Shown in pieces: positions 1-7,403 of a stretch of 64,000 nucleotides of DNA (position 1 is the stretch's first letter; each line of letters starts with the position of its first letter). Both the position numbers and the translations under genes were made by a program. A model generated the notes under the pieces. It did no database searches and was not told where the DNA came from. It worked only from the letters and a program-made list of their open reading frames with translations. The stretch covers positions 161,122-225,121 of the forward strand of contig NZ_MSTI01000077.1 in the NCBI RefSeq assembly GCF_001949125.1, given 5' to 3'. This stretch comes from Deinococcus marmoris (GTDB lineage Bacteria; Deinococcota; Deinococci; Deinococcales; Deinococcaceae).

Positions 1-1
1 G

Positions 2-403
2 GATGGGCAGGGCTGCCGCCTGTACCAGTCCGACATGCAGCTTTTCGTCTCCGGCGCGGCCAGCTACTTTTACCCCGACGTGATGCTGGTCTGCGGCGGC
101 GATCAACCGGGGCGCTATTACGAGTCCTCCCCGTGCCTGCTGACTGAAGTTCTCTCAACCAGCACGGCGCACAATGACCGCCGCCACAAATACGCCGTTT
201 ACACCGCCATTCCCACCCTGCAAACCTACCTGCTGGTGTCGCAGGACGAACGCTACGTCGTGGAATATCAGCGCAACGGTGAGGACTGGGCCATGCGCGA
301 ACACCGGGGCGCGGGACAGGTGGACGTTCCCTGTCTGGGACAGGTGCTGACCCTGGACCAGATTTACCGGGGCGTGCTTCAACCCTTACCCTGTAGGACA
401 TGA
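2..403 (+). CDS. Uma2-family PD-(D/E)XK nuclease-fold protein (5' end cut off by window)
   Basis: The reading frame is already open at the left edge, so the N-terminus lies outside the window. The visible 133 residues end in the usual C-terminal half of Uma2 (DUF820) proteins: a PDVMLVCG strand carrying the acidic residue, then LLTEVLSTSTAHNDRRHKY, where E and the K of RRHKY fit the restriction-endonuclease-like active site, followed by the family's YxxIPTLQTYLLV block. Uma2 proteins are abundant in Deinococcus and cyanobacteria and their cellular role is unclear. The stop codon overlaps the start of the M20 peptidase gene by 4 nt (ATGA), suggesting co-translation. I infer the family from motifs only. 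Confidence 0.8.
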   Translation, partial: DGQGCRLYQSDMQLFVSGAASYFYPDVMLVCGGDQPGRYYESSPCLLTEVLSTSTAHNDRRHKYAVYTAIPTLQTYLLVSQDERYVVEYQRNGEDWAMREHRGAGQVDVPCLGQVLTLDQIYRGVLQPLPCRT

Positions 404-1767
404 CTCCAACTGATCTGAGCGCCCACATCGAACGCGGCCTGTCTGATCTACGTGATCTGGTGGCGATGCAAAGCGTCTCCGCGCAGGGCCGCATGCTGCC
501 CGAGACGGCGGACGCCGTGACCGCCCTGCTGGAAGCCGAGGGCTTCAGGGTGGCCCGCTATCCCGGTCAGGTGGCCCCGGTGCTGGTGGCCGAGGCTGGA
601 GACGGCCCCTTTACCCTGCTGATCTACAACCACTACGATGTGCAGCCGGAAGACCCCCTGAACCTGTGGGACACGCCGCCGTTTACGCTGACCGAGCGCG
701 ACGGACGCCTGTACGGGCGCGGCGCATCCGACGACAAGGGCGAGTTCACCTCCCGGCTGGCCGGGTTGCGGGCACTGCGTGAGCGGCACGGTGGCAGCCT
801 CCCCCTCAAAGTGAAATGGCTACTGGAAGGTGAGGAAGAGGTGGGCAGCCCTAGCCTGGAAGCTTTCGTGAAAGACCACGCCGCCGAACTCAAGGCAGAC
901 GGCGTGTGGTGGGAATTCGGCAGCGTGACCCCCGAGGGGCGGCCCATCCTGTACGCGGGTCTCAAGGGGATCGTGTGCCTGGAATTGCGCTGCCGGGTGG
1001 CGGCCAGCGACCTGCACAGCAGCACCGGGGCGGTGGTGGACAACCCGCTGTGGCGGCTGGCGAAGGCCGTGGCCAGCCTGCGCGACGAGACCGGGCGCGT
1101 GACCATCCCCGGCTTCCACGACGATGTGCGCGAAACCTCCGAGGCGGACCGCGCGGCCATCGCCAGCATTCCCGGCCAGGGCGAGTCGCTGTACGACGCC
1201 TACGAGGTCACGCGCCGCCTGGGAGCGCCCCAGGACTTCAACACCCGCACCAACCTGATGCCGGTACTGAATGTCAACGGCTTTCACGGCGGCTATGGCG
1301 ACGGCGGCAGCAAGACCGTGCTGCCTGCCGAGGGCTTCGTCAAGATCGATTTCCGTCTGGTGCCGGACCAGCATCCCGATAAGATCGTGGAACTGCTGCG
1401 CGCCCATCTGGACGCCCAGAACTTGCAGGATGTGGAAATCGTCGAGCTGGAAAGCCACCAGCACCCCGCCCGCAGTGACCTGAGTGATCCCTTCGTGCAG
1501 ACCGCCGTGCGCGTGGCCCGCGAGGTCTACGGCCAGGACGCCATCCTGCACCCCAGCAGCGGCGGCAGCGGCCCGATGTACCCGTTCATGCAGCATGTCG
1601 GTGCGCCCGTGGTGGCGCTGGGCATCGGCAACGTGGCGGGCCGCGTCCACGCCCCCAACGAAAATGTGCTGCGCCGCGACTTCGAGACGGGCGTGCGGTA
1701 CGCGCTGGAGCTGATGGAGGCGCTGGGGCGAGTCGGGAATAGTTCGGATGCCGGGGCAGGCGGCTGA
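400..1767 (+). CDS. M20-family metallopeptidase/dipeptidase
   Basis: A 455-residue zinc peptidase of the M20 (carboxypeptidase G2/carnosinase-like) superfamily, which hydrolyses peptide or amide bonds with two metal ions. Metal-site blocks are visible: NHYDVQP (H78, D80), GRGASDDKGE (around D111/D112), the catalytic glutamates in EGEEEVGSP (145-150), and a C-terminal VHAPNE histidine. The NVNGFHGGY and SGGSGPMYPF segments are typical of M20 dipeptidases with an inserted dimerisation domain. The ATG overlaps the stop of the preceding Uma2 gene (ATGA). There is no signal peptide, so it should be cytoplasmic. The exact substrate cannot be told from sequence. Confidence 0.9.
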   Translation: MTPTDLSAHIERGLSDLRDLVAMQSVSAQGRMLPETADAVTALLEAEGFRVARYPGQVAPVLVAEAGDGPFTLLIYNHYDVQPEDPLNLWDTPPFTLTERDGRLYGRGASDDKGEFTSRLAGLRALRERHGGSLPLKVKWLLEGEEEVGSPSLEAFVKDHAAELKADGVWWEFGSVTPEGRPILYAGLKGIVCLELRCRVAASDLHSSTGAVVDNPLWRLAKAVASLRDETGRVTIPGFHDDVRETSEADRAAIASIPGQGESLYDAYEVTRRLGAPQDFNTRTNLMPVLNVNGFHGGYGDGGSKTVLPAEGFVKIDFRLVPDQHPDKIVELLRAHLDAQNLQDVEIVELESHQHPARSDLSDPFVQTAVRVAREVYGQDAILHPSSGGSGPMYPFMQHVGAPVVALGIGNVAGRVHAPNENVLRRDFETGVRYALELMEALGRVGNSSDAGAGG

Positions 1768-1917
1768 ATGGAAGCGGCCCAGTGTGCCATGAACTGTACG
1801 GAGTGCATCATGCGGTCCTCAAAAGGAACAGCCTGACCAACTCCAGCGTCAATTTCTGCCGACGGGCAATGTCCGTCCAGTGCCCCAGCTTCCCGCTATT
1901 TCACCCCAGGAGTTTCT

Positions 1918-2355
1918 ATGCGCCACCTGTCTGTCGGTCTGGTCGCTGTCGCTTTGTTCAGTCTGGCCTCGTGCAGCCGTGGGGACATCGCGAATCCTCC
2001 TGTGGCAACGGGGCTTCTGAAGTTGACCTTCACACCAGCAACACTTGCGGAGTGCCAGTCCGTCGTCCTGAACGATCCCTATGTTAAAAACACTGCTCTG
2101 AAGGGCCGATCTTTTATTGAGGTCAAGGAGACGGGGATGTTGGAACCGGTGGGTCGGTATCCCAACGCCGCCTCCACGACAGTGGTCTTTGACCGTGCAG
2201 GCGATTATTCCGTCGTCTACAGCATTCAATATCCGAAGTACCCGGAGAAGCTGAGTCTGACTTTTCGCTGCGTGAAGAGCGGCGCGGAATCCAGCCAGGA
2301 CTTCACGGTCACCGAGACGAGCGGCGAGCAGACGGTCAACCTCAGCTTCTCCTGA
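1918..2355 (+). CDS. Small predicted lipoprotein, function unknown
   Basis: A 145-residue protein with a short hydrophobic leader ([14 protein letters not shown]) ending in a lipobox-like SLASC, so Cys19 would be lipidated and the protein anchored to a membrane facing outward. The mature part is polar, has two further cysteines and no domain I recognise. A CCAGGAG ribosome binding site lies 7 nt before the ATG, so this mRNA is leadered, unlike many neighbours. The 150 bp upstream contains no other gene. Base composition is a little lower in G+C than its neighbours, which may indicate a lineage-specific gene. Confidence 0.7.
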   Translation: MRHLSVGLVAVALFSLASCSRGDIANPPVATGLLKLTFTPATLAECQSVVLNDPYVKNTALKGRSFIEVKETGMLEPVGRYPNAASTTVVFDRAGDYSVVYSIQYPKYPEKLSLTFRCVKSGAESSQDFTVTETSGEQTVNLSFS

Positions 2356-2461
2356 AAATACGCAGGACGGGAAACGTGAACCGTATGGACGGCAAGCCCT
2401 CCCAACCCCACACTCTGCCCACCCCGTATGCCTCATGCTGGGGGGCAATGAGCGGACGGGC

Positions 2462-3622
2462 ATGGAACTGACGGTTTTGGGCAGCACGGGCAGCATCGGC
2501 ACGCAGGCGCTGGATGTGGCGCGCGAGCGTGGCTACACGGTGACGGCGCTGGCAGCGGGGCGCAATCTGGACCTGCTGGCCGAGCAGGTGCGTGAATTCC
2601 GCCCGGCAGTGGTCAGCGTGGACCCAGCCGTCTATAACGAGGCGAAGGCCATCTTCACCGATGTGCGCCTGACTGCCGACGTCAGCGAGGTGGCCGCCCT
2701 GAACACCGATGTGGTGGTCAACGCCATGAGCGGCCTGATCGGGCTGGCCCCCACCCGCGCCGCGCTCCAGGCCGGACAGGCGGTGGCGCTGGCCACCAAG
2801 GAGGCGATGGTCACGGCGGCGGGCCTGATCTGGGAGGCGGCGGCAGCGGGCGGCGGGCGCGTGGTCCCGGTGGACTCCGAACATACGGGCGTCTTCCAGT
2901 GCCTGACGGGCGAGAACATGGCGGACGTGTCCGAGGTGATCCTGACCGCCTCCGGTGGCCCCTTCCGCGACGGCCCCGCCGATCTGGGCGGCGTGACGCC
3001 CGCGCAGGCCCTGAAGCATCCCTCGTGGAGCATGGGGCCAAAGGTGACCATCGACAGCGCCACGCTGATGAACAAGGGGCTGGAGGTCATGGAGTGTGCC
3101 AGCCTGTACGGCCTGCCGCTGTCGCAGGTGGGTGTGGTGGTCCACCCGCAGAGTCTGATCCACGCGGCGGTGCGCTTCCGCGACGGCAGCCTGAAGGCGC
3201 AGTTCGGCCCCACCGACATGCGTTTGCCGATTGCCTACGCCATTGACGCCGCCCCTGGCGGAATGCAGCGCCCCGGTGATGTGCGTGGCGTGCGGCGGGG
3301 GCCGGAAGTGGCCGGGCATCTCTCCTGGCCCATGCACGGCACCTGGGAATTCATGGAGCCGGATTTTGACCGCTTCCCCTGCCTGGGTCTGGCCTACCGT
3401 GCAGGCGAGGCGGGCGGATTGCAGCCTGTGGCCCTGAACGCGGCAGACGAGGTGGCGGTAGAGGCGTTCCTGGCCGGGCAACTGACCTTTACGGGCATTC
3501 CCAGATTGCTGGAGCGTGTGCTGGATGAAACCCCTGCTGGAATGCTCGGCTGGGACTCGCTGGCGCAAACCGATGCCTGGGCGCGCGTGCGGGCCTGGGA
3601 ACTGGTGGGGGTGAGGGCGTGA
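2462..3622 (+). CDS. dxr: 1-deoxy-D-xylulose 5-phosphate reductoisomerase
   Basis: Second enzyme of the MEP isoprenoid pathway: NADPH-dependent rearrangement and reduction of DXP to MEP in the cytoplasm. The N-terminal NADPH-binding [12 protein letters not shown], the catalytic/metal segment [12 protein letters not shown], the TASGGPFR loop and [20 protein letters not shown] are all present. At 386 residues it matches the family. I chose ATG 2462 ([10 protein letters not shown]) over ATG 2435 because Dxr proteins begin a few residues before the glycine loop. The next gene starts on a GTGA overlap, an arrangement also known for dxr-rseP in other bacteria. LATKEAMV replaces the common LANKE block, a conservative change. 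Confidence 0.96.
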   Translation: MELTVLGSTGSIGTQALDVARERGYTVTALAAGRNLDLLAEQVREFRPAVVSVDPAVYNEAKAIFTDVRLTADVSEVAALNTDVVVNAMSGLIGLAPTRAALQAGQAVALATKEAMVTAAGLIWEAAAAGGGRVVPVDSEHTGVFQCLTGENMADVSEVILTASGGPFRDGPADLGGVTPAQALKHPSWSMGPKVTIDSATLMNKGLEVMECASLYGLPLSQVGVVVHPQSLIHAAVRFRDGSLKAQFGPTDMRLPIAYAIDAAPGGMQRPGDVRGVRRGPEVAGHLSWPMHGTWEFMEPDFDRFPCLGLAYRAGEAGGLQPVALNAADEVAVEAFLAGQLTFTGIPRLLERVLDETPAGMLGWDSLAQTDAWARVRAWELVGVRA

Positions 3623-4749
3623 GCTTCATTCAAAGCATCTCTGCGGCGCTGACCCCTCTGGGCTTGATCTGGACCCTGCTGATCATCAGCATCGCCACCT
3701 TCCTGCATGAGCTGGCGCACTACGCGCTGGCCCGCTGGCAGGGCGTGCGGGTCAATTCGTTTTCCATCGGTATGGGGCCGATCATCTTCAAGCGGCTGTG
3801 GCGCGGCACTGAGTGGCGACTCTCGCTGCTGCCCATCGGCGGCTACGTGGAAATCGACGGCATGGCCCCCGAGGAGGTCCGGGGCAACGAGGGCGAGGTC
3901 AGTTACCGTCAGGCCAGCAAGGGCTTCGCGGCGCTGCCCGCTCTGGGCAAGATCGCCGTGCTGTTCGCCGGGCCGCTGATGAACCTGCTGCTCGCCATCG
4001 GCCTGATGACCCTGAGCTTTTCCTCGCAGGGCATTCCGGCCCCCGACCGGGCGCGCATCGAGTCAGTGCAGCCCAATTCCCGCGCGCAGACGCTGGGCTT
4101 CCAGACCGGGGACGTGATCAGCGCCATCGACGGGCAGGACATCCCCGACACCGTGCAGGTGGACGGAAAGACCGTGACCGGCTGGGAAAACCTGCGCAAC
4201 GTGCTGGGCACGCCGGGGCCGCATACCTTCACGGTGGAGCGGGCTGGAGAAAGTCGGAATGTCACCTTCGACTGGACACCCACCGTGGCTGGCAAACGCC
4301 AACTGCTGGGCATCGGCTACGGCCCGGACATCGTGCCTGCGGGCGTGGGCACCGCTTTCCAGACCTCGCTGACCACCACGGCGCAGGCCGTGCCGCAGGT
4401 ACTCAAAGCCTTCGGCAACCTGTTCGGACGCTTCCTGACCCTGAATTTCTCGCAGGACGAGAACGTGACTGGCCCCATCGGCACCACCGAGATCGTGGGC
4501 CGCGCCGCCACCGTCGGCCCCTGGGCGCTGGTCCAGATCGCCACCCTGCTCAATCTGTCGCTGGCCTTCTTCAACCTGATCCCGATTCCGGGGCTGGACG
4601 GCGGGCGCATCCTGCTGGTGCTGGTGGGTGTGGTGCGCCGCCGCCCGCTGAGCTTCTCGCAGGAACAGGCCATCAACGTGGCGGGCTTCGCCTTCGTGAT
4701 CCTGCTGATGACGTTTGTGGTGGTGCGCGACGTGAGCCGGTTTTTCTGA
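3619..4749 (+). CDS. rseP: Site-2 intramembrane zinc protease, RseP/M50 family
   Basis: Membrane-embedded metalloprotease that cleaves transmembrane segments, classically of anti-sigma factors. HELAH (residues 30-34) is the zinc motif in the first membrane segment. A PDZ domain follows in the middle (around 125-235, with [19 protein letters not shown]). The second active-site motif [13 protein letters not shown] starts near residue 320, and a last membrane segment ends the 376-residue protein. The GTG start overlaps the dxr stop by 4 nt. No anti-sigma or sigma gene is visible nearby, so the substrate is unknown. Confidence 0.94.
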   Translation: MSFIQSISAALTPLGLIWTLLIISIATFLHELAHYALARWQGVRVNSFSIGMGPIIFKRLWRGTEWRLSLLPIGGYVEIDGMAPEEVRGNEGEVSYRQASKGFAALPALGKIAVLFAGPLMNLLLAIGLMTLSFSSQGIPAPDRARIESVQPNSRAQTLGFQTGDVISAIDGQDIPDTVQVDGKTVTGWENLRNVLGTPGPHTFTVERAGESRNVTFDWTPTVAGKRQLLGIGYGPDIVPAGVGTAFQTSLTTTAQAVPQVLKAFGNLFGRFLTLNFSQDENVTGPIGTTEIVGRAATVGPWALVQIATLLNLSLAFFNLIPIPGLDGGRILLVLVGVVRRRPLSFSQEQAINVAGFAFVILLMTFVVVRDVSRFF

Positions 4750-4828
4750 AGCCGGGAAGCTGCATCCTGAGAGGGGAAATCCCATTCACTCACGCGCCCT
4801 ATCCAAAGGCTGTGTTAAAACAGTCTTC

Positions 4829-5677
4829 ATGATTGCAAAAGTGAAGATGATGCTGGCCCTGGGTCTGGCGACGGTGGGACTCACCACCCTGGGTACCGCA
4901 GGGGCGGCAGATGTGCGGCTGGGCCTGAACAGCAGCGTGGGTCTGGGCTGCCAGATCGTGGGCGGGCGCGTGGGCTTTCAGGAGGGCCGCTTCGGCCTGT
5001 ACGGTCAGGGGGCCTACTGCACCAGTAATGTGGAGGGCAAGTCGGGCACCGGGTCCTTCGGCGGTCTGGTCACGGGCGATCTGTTCACCTTCAGCAACGT
5101 GACCACCTACGCCCTGATCGGTGCGGAGATTCAGGGCAGCAATACCGCCATTCAGGGCGGCCTGGGCCTGCGCTACGGCATTGCACTGTTGCCGGTGGAA
5201 GCGTATGTGGAAGTGGGCGCGCAGCGCATCAGCACGGCGCTGCAACCCATCATCGGGCCGCGTCTGTCGGTCGGCGTCAACTACCGCATCAATGTCGTCA
5301 ACCTTCAGGGTCAGATTCCCGAACCCCTGAAGTTCGAGGACGGCGAGACCACCCAGTACGCGGGCAGCGCCCCCGCCGAGTGCAAGCTGACCCCCGAGCA
5401 GGACATCGCCAGCGCGCGTGGCGCGGCCCGCGTGGCGGCGGACGAGGGGCTGGGTGCGGCGGCAGGAGCATATGGCGCGGCCTACTCCAACGTCTCCTAC
5501 AAGGTGGAAATCACCAGCGTGGGCATCAACGGCAACGTGGGCAGTGCGGGCGGCAAGGTGACCGTGAGCGCCACCCAGAACAGCAACGGCGAGCGGGTCA
5601 GTGGCGTGTACGGCGGCACCATCAAACTGGTCCGCTCCGGCTGCGGCTGGCAGGCCACCGGCTACACCCGGAGCTGA
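4829..5677 (+). CDS. Exported protein, possible beta-rich envelope protein, function unknown
   Basis: A 282-residue protein with a clear signal peptide (basic MIAKVKMM, hydrophobic core, cleavage near GTAGAA). The mature N-terminal half alternates polar and hydrophobic residues in Gly-rich strands (GLYGQGAYC, GGLGLRYGIALLPVEAYVEVGAQ), as in small outer-membrane barrels. The C-terminal part has a strongly alanine/glycine-rich stretch and ends in a polar strand pattern. I do not recognise a named family. ATG 4847 is an alternative start. The gene is followed by a 17-bp perfect hairpin shared with the convergent AhpD-like gene. Confidence 0.7.
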   Translation: MIAKVKMMLALGLATVGLTTLGTAGAADVRLGLNSSVGLGCQIVGGRVGFQEGRFGLYGQGAYCTSNVEGKSGTGSFGGLVTGDLFTFSNVTTYALIGAEIQGSNTAIQGGLGLRYGIALLPVEAYVEVGAQRISTALQPIIGPRLSVGVNYRINVVNLQGQIPEPLKFEDGETTQYAGSAPAECKLTPEQDIASARGAARVAADEGLGAAAGAYGAAYSNVSYKVEITSVGINGNVGSAGGKVTVSATQNSNGERVSGVYGGTIKLVRSGCGWQATGYTRS

Positions 5678-5697
5678 GTCACCGCCCGAGCGTTCTG

Positions 5698-5753
5698 ACA
5701 GTCTGACCGCTGAAACGCCGCGCTGAATCGTGGCTGTTCAGCGGTCAGACTGT
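5698..5753. terminator. Long perfect inverted repeat between convergent genes
   Basis: ACAGTCTGACCGCTGAA (5698-5714) is the exact reverse complement of 5737-5753, a 17-bp stem with a 22-nt loop. It sits between the stop codons of two convergent genes, 20 nt after one and 8 nt before the other, and is read as a bidirectional terminator. There is no long U run. Confidence 0.75.
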
Positions 5754-5760
5754 TGTGGCT

Positions 5761-6324
5761 TTACCTTCCCTTCGAGTGGTACTCCGCGTTGGGAATGAAG
5801 CCCAGCGCGCTGCTGACCCGGTTGGTCATGTTGAACATGCCGATCACCTGCACCGCCTCCAGAATCTGGGCGTCGTCCAGACCCACATCCCGCAGTGGAG
5901 TCAGGTCCGACTCGGCCATCCCGGCGGGGTGCAGGGTCAGTTTCTCGGCGAAGGCGCACAGCGCGGCCTCGCGGGCACTCAGATCGGCGTGTCGCCAGTT
6001 GACGGCCACCGTGTCGGCCTTCTGCGCCTCCATGCCGTATTCGCGCAGCGCCGCGCCGTGCGAGACCGCGCAGTACACGCAGCGGTTGAGGCCGCTGACC
6101 ACCACGGCCATCATCTCGCGCTCGATGTTACTCAGGTGGCCTGCCTTGTTGACCAGCAGGTTGAAATAATTCCACCACGCCAGGAACTGCTCGCCGTTCA
6201 GCGCCTGTGCCCGGAAGACGTTGGGCACGAAACCCAGGTTCGCCTCCGCCTTGGTCCACAGTTTGCGGACGCCCTCATGCGCGCCCTCTTCGGTGGGCAC
6301 GGCCAGCCAGGAAATTTTATTCAT
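5761..6324 (-). CDS. AhpD-like/carboxymuconolactone decarboxylase family protein (peroxidase-related)
   Basis: A 187-residue all-helical protein of the CMD/AhpD superfamily. The redox motif CVYCAVSH (a CxxC followed by His, as in alkylhydroperoxidase AhpD) is intact, and the [18 protein letters not shown] helix precedes it as in peroxidase-related members. Such proteins reduce peroxides or protein disulfides in the cytoplasm. A TAAGCT box lies 9 nt before the ATG on the minus strand, so the mRNA may be leaderless or nearly so. It is divergent from the MBL hydrolase with 32 bp between the starts. The electron donor is not evident from context. Confidence 0.85.
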   Translation of the reverse strand: MNKISWLAVPTEEGAHEGVRKLWTKAEANLGFVPNVFRAQALNGEQFLAWWNYFNLLVNKAGHLSNIEREMMAVVVSGLNRCVYCAVSHGAALREYGMEAQKADTVAVNWRHADLSAREAALCAFAEKLTLHPAGMAESDLTPLRDVGLDDAQILEAVQVIGMFNMTNRVSSALGFIPNAEYHSKGR

Positions 6325-6356
6325 GTGGCTTACAGCTTACGGCTCCGCGCCGTGAA

Positions 6357-7013
6357 ATGATCGTGCCAGTGACCGTTCTTGCCCCGAGTGTCCGTGTTCA
6401 GACCCTGTACGCCAACGTGTATCTGCTGAGTAGCCCGGCGGGCCGTCTGCTGGTGGACGCTGGGGCGTGGCCCTACGCGGGCCGTTTTGACCGGATTCTG
6501 CGTGATTTCGCCCCCGACGCCGTATTGCTGACCCACGCGCATGTGGACCATTCCGGTGGCGCGTACAGGGCCGCCCGGCGCGGCATTCCGCTGCTGGCGC
6601 ACACGCTGGAATACGCGCAGTTGACCGGAGAAATCCACGATCTGCCGTACCCGGCGGGCCGCCCGGAGATTGGACGAATGGTGTCGCGGGCGCATCCCAA
6701 AGTCTCCGCCGACGCCCTGCAAGTTGTTCACCCCGGCGAGACCGTGCTGGGCTGGCAGGTCGTCTCGTTGCCCGGCCATACCCCCGGCCAGATCGGCGTG
6801 CTGCTGGACGGCGTGCTGGTGGCCGCCGACGCGGTGATCGGTGCGAAGGACGGTGCGCATCTGCCCAAAGCCGCCTACAACGCGGACCATGTCCAGGCCC
6901 GCCAGACCCTGCAACGCATGGCTGAGATGGACCTGCGCGCCCTGCTGCCCGGTCACGGCGGCCCCCTGACGCCGGGGCAGGTGCGGAAACGGGCGGGGCG
7001 GCGGGAAGGCTGA
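6357..7013 (+). CDS. MBL-fold metallo-hydrolase
   Basis: A metallo-beta-lactamase-fold protein of 218 residues. The metal site is visible as THAHVDHSGG, then LPGHTPGQIG, a D in VAADAVIG and the C-terminal LLPGHGG histidine. This set is typical of glyoxalase II-like and related hydrolases with a binuclear Zn/Fe centre. I place the start at ATG 6357 (MIVPVTVLAP); the frame stays open upstream, but that part is antisense to the neighbouring gene. No fused domain marks it as a persulfide dioxygenase or lactonase, so the substrate is open. Confidence 0.85.
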   Translation: MIVPVTVLAPSVRVQTLYANVYLLSSPAGRLLVDAGAWPYAGRFDRILRDFAPDAVLLTHAHVDHSGGAYRAARRGIPLLAHTLEYAQLTGEIHDLPYPAGRPEIGRMVSRAHPKVSADALQVVHPGETVLGWQVVSLPGHTPGQIGVLLDGVLVAADAVIGAKDGAHLPKAAYNADHVQARQTLQRMAEMDLRALLPGHGGPLTPGQVRKRAGRREG

Positions 7014-7095
7014 AGCTGTGGAAATCGTCTGAACTTAGACATACTACATTTAGCATCAATTCGCCTATGTATAGCCATATGTTGTGTCTGAACGC

Positions 7096-7124
7096 TTGAC
7101 GGTAGGAGTGAATTACGTTACCAT
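7096..7124 (+). promoter_or_regulatory. Promoter of the 47-aa gene
   Basis: TTGACG (7096-7101) and TACCAT (7119-7124) are separated by 17 nt. They lie in an unusually A+T-rich stretch (7020-7150) in front of a gene with a strong GGGAGGTGA ribosome binding site. This is a classical sigma-70-type promoter with a short leader. Confidence 0.6.
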
Positions 7125-7150
7125 CATAATGCAACAGAGGGAGGTGAAAT

Positions 7151-7294
7151 ATGACTAAGAAAAACTCGGCAGCACGAGTGACGCCTACAGAACGTAAGGC
7201 AGCGAAAGTTCTGTCCGGTAATGGCGGCAGTGCCTTAACCCGATCTCTCGCAGCGGCTGTAGTCTCGAAAGCTGCCTCAAAGAAAACGAAATAA
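7151..7294 (+). CDS. Small basic Ser/Ala/Lys-rich protein, 47 aa, function unknown
   Basis: A small open frame, ATG 7151 to TAA 7292-7294, encoding a basic peptide that begins MTKKNSAARVTPTERKAAK and ends SKAASKKTK. A near-perfect Shine-Dalgarno (GAGGGAGGTGA) ends 5 nt before the ATG and a TTGACG-N17-TACCAT promoter precedes it, so translation is well supported despite the length. There are about twelve Lys/Arg and no Cys, Trp, Tyr or Phe. It resembles a nucleic-acid-binding or disordered basic peptide, but I recognise no family. It lies alone between the MBL gene and hrpB in A+T-richer DNA, hinting at separate acquisition or strong regulation. Confidence 0.7.
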   Translation: MTKKNSAARVTPTERKAAKVLSGNGGSALTRSLAAAVVSKAASKKTK

Positions 7295-7389
7295 CCGCTC
7301 CCTGCCTTGAACGAAAGAGAGCGGCTAACTAAAAATTGTGGACCACAGTGATTGTTGCAGACTGCGGTTCTACCTTTTGTCCCGGCTGA

Positions 7390-7395
7390 TACCAT
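7390..7395 (+). promoter_or_regulatory. Leaderless-type -10 box of hrpB
   Basis: TACCAT ends 8 nt before ATG 7404. No Shine-Dalgarno is present in between. This supports the inner ATG as the start. Confidence 0.55.
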
Positions 7396-7403
7396 TGCCC
7401 CTC

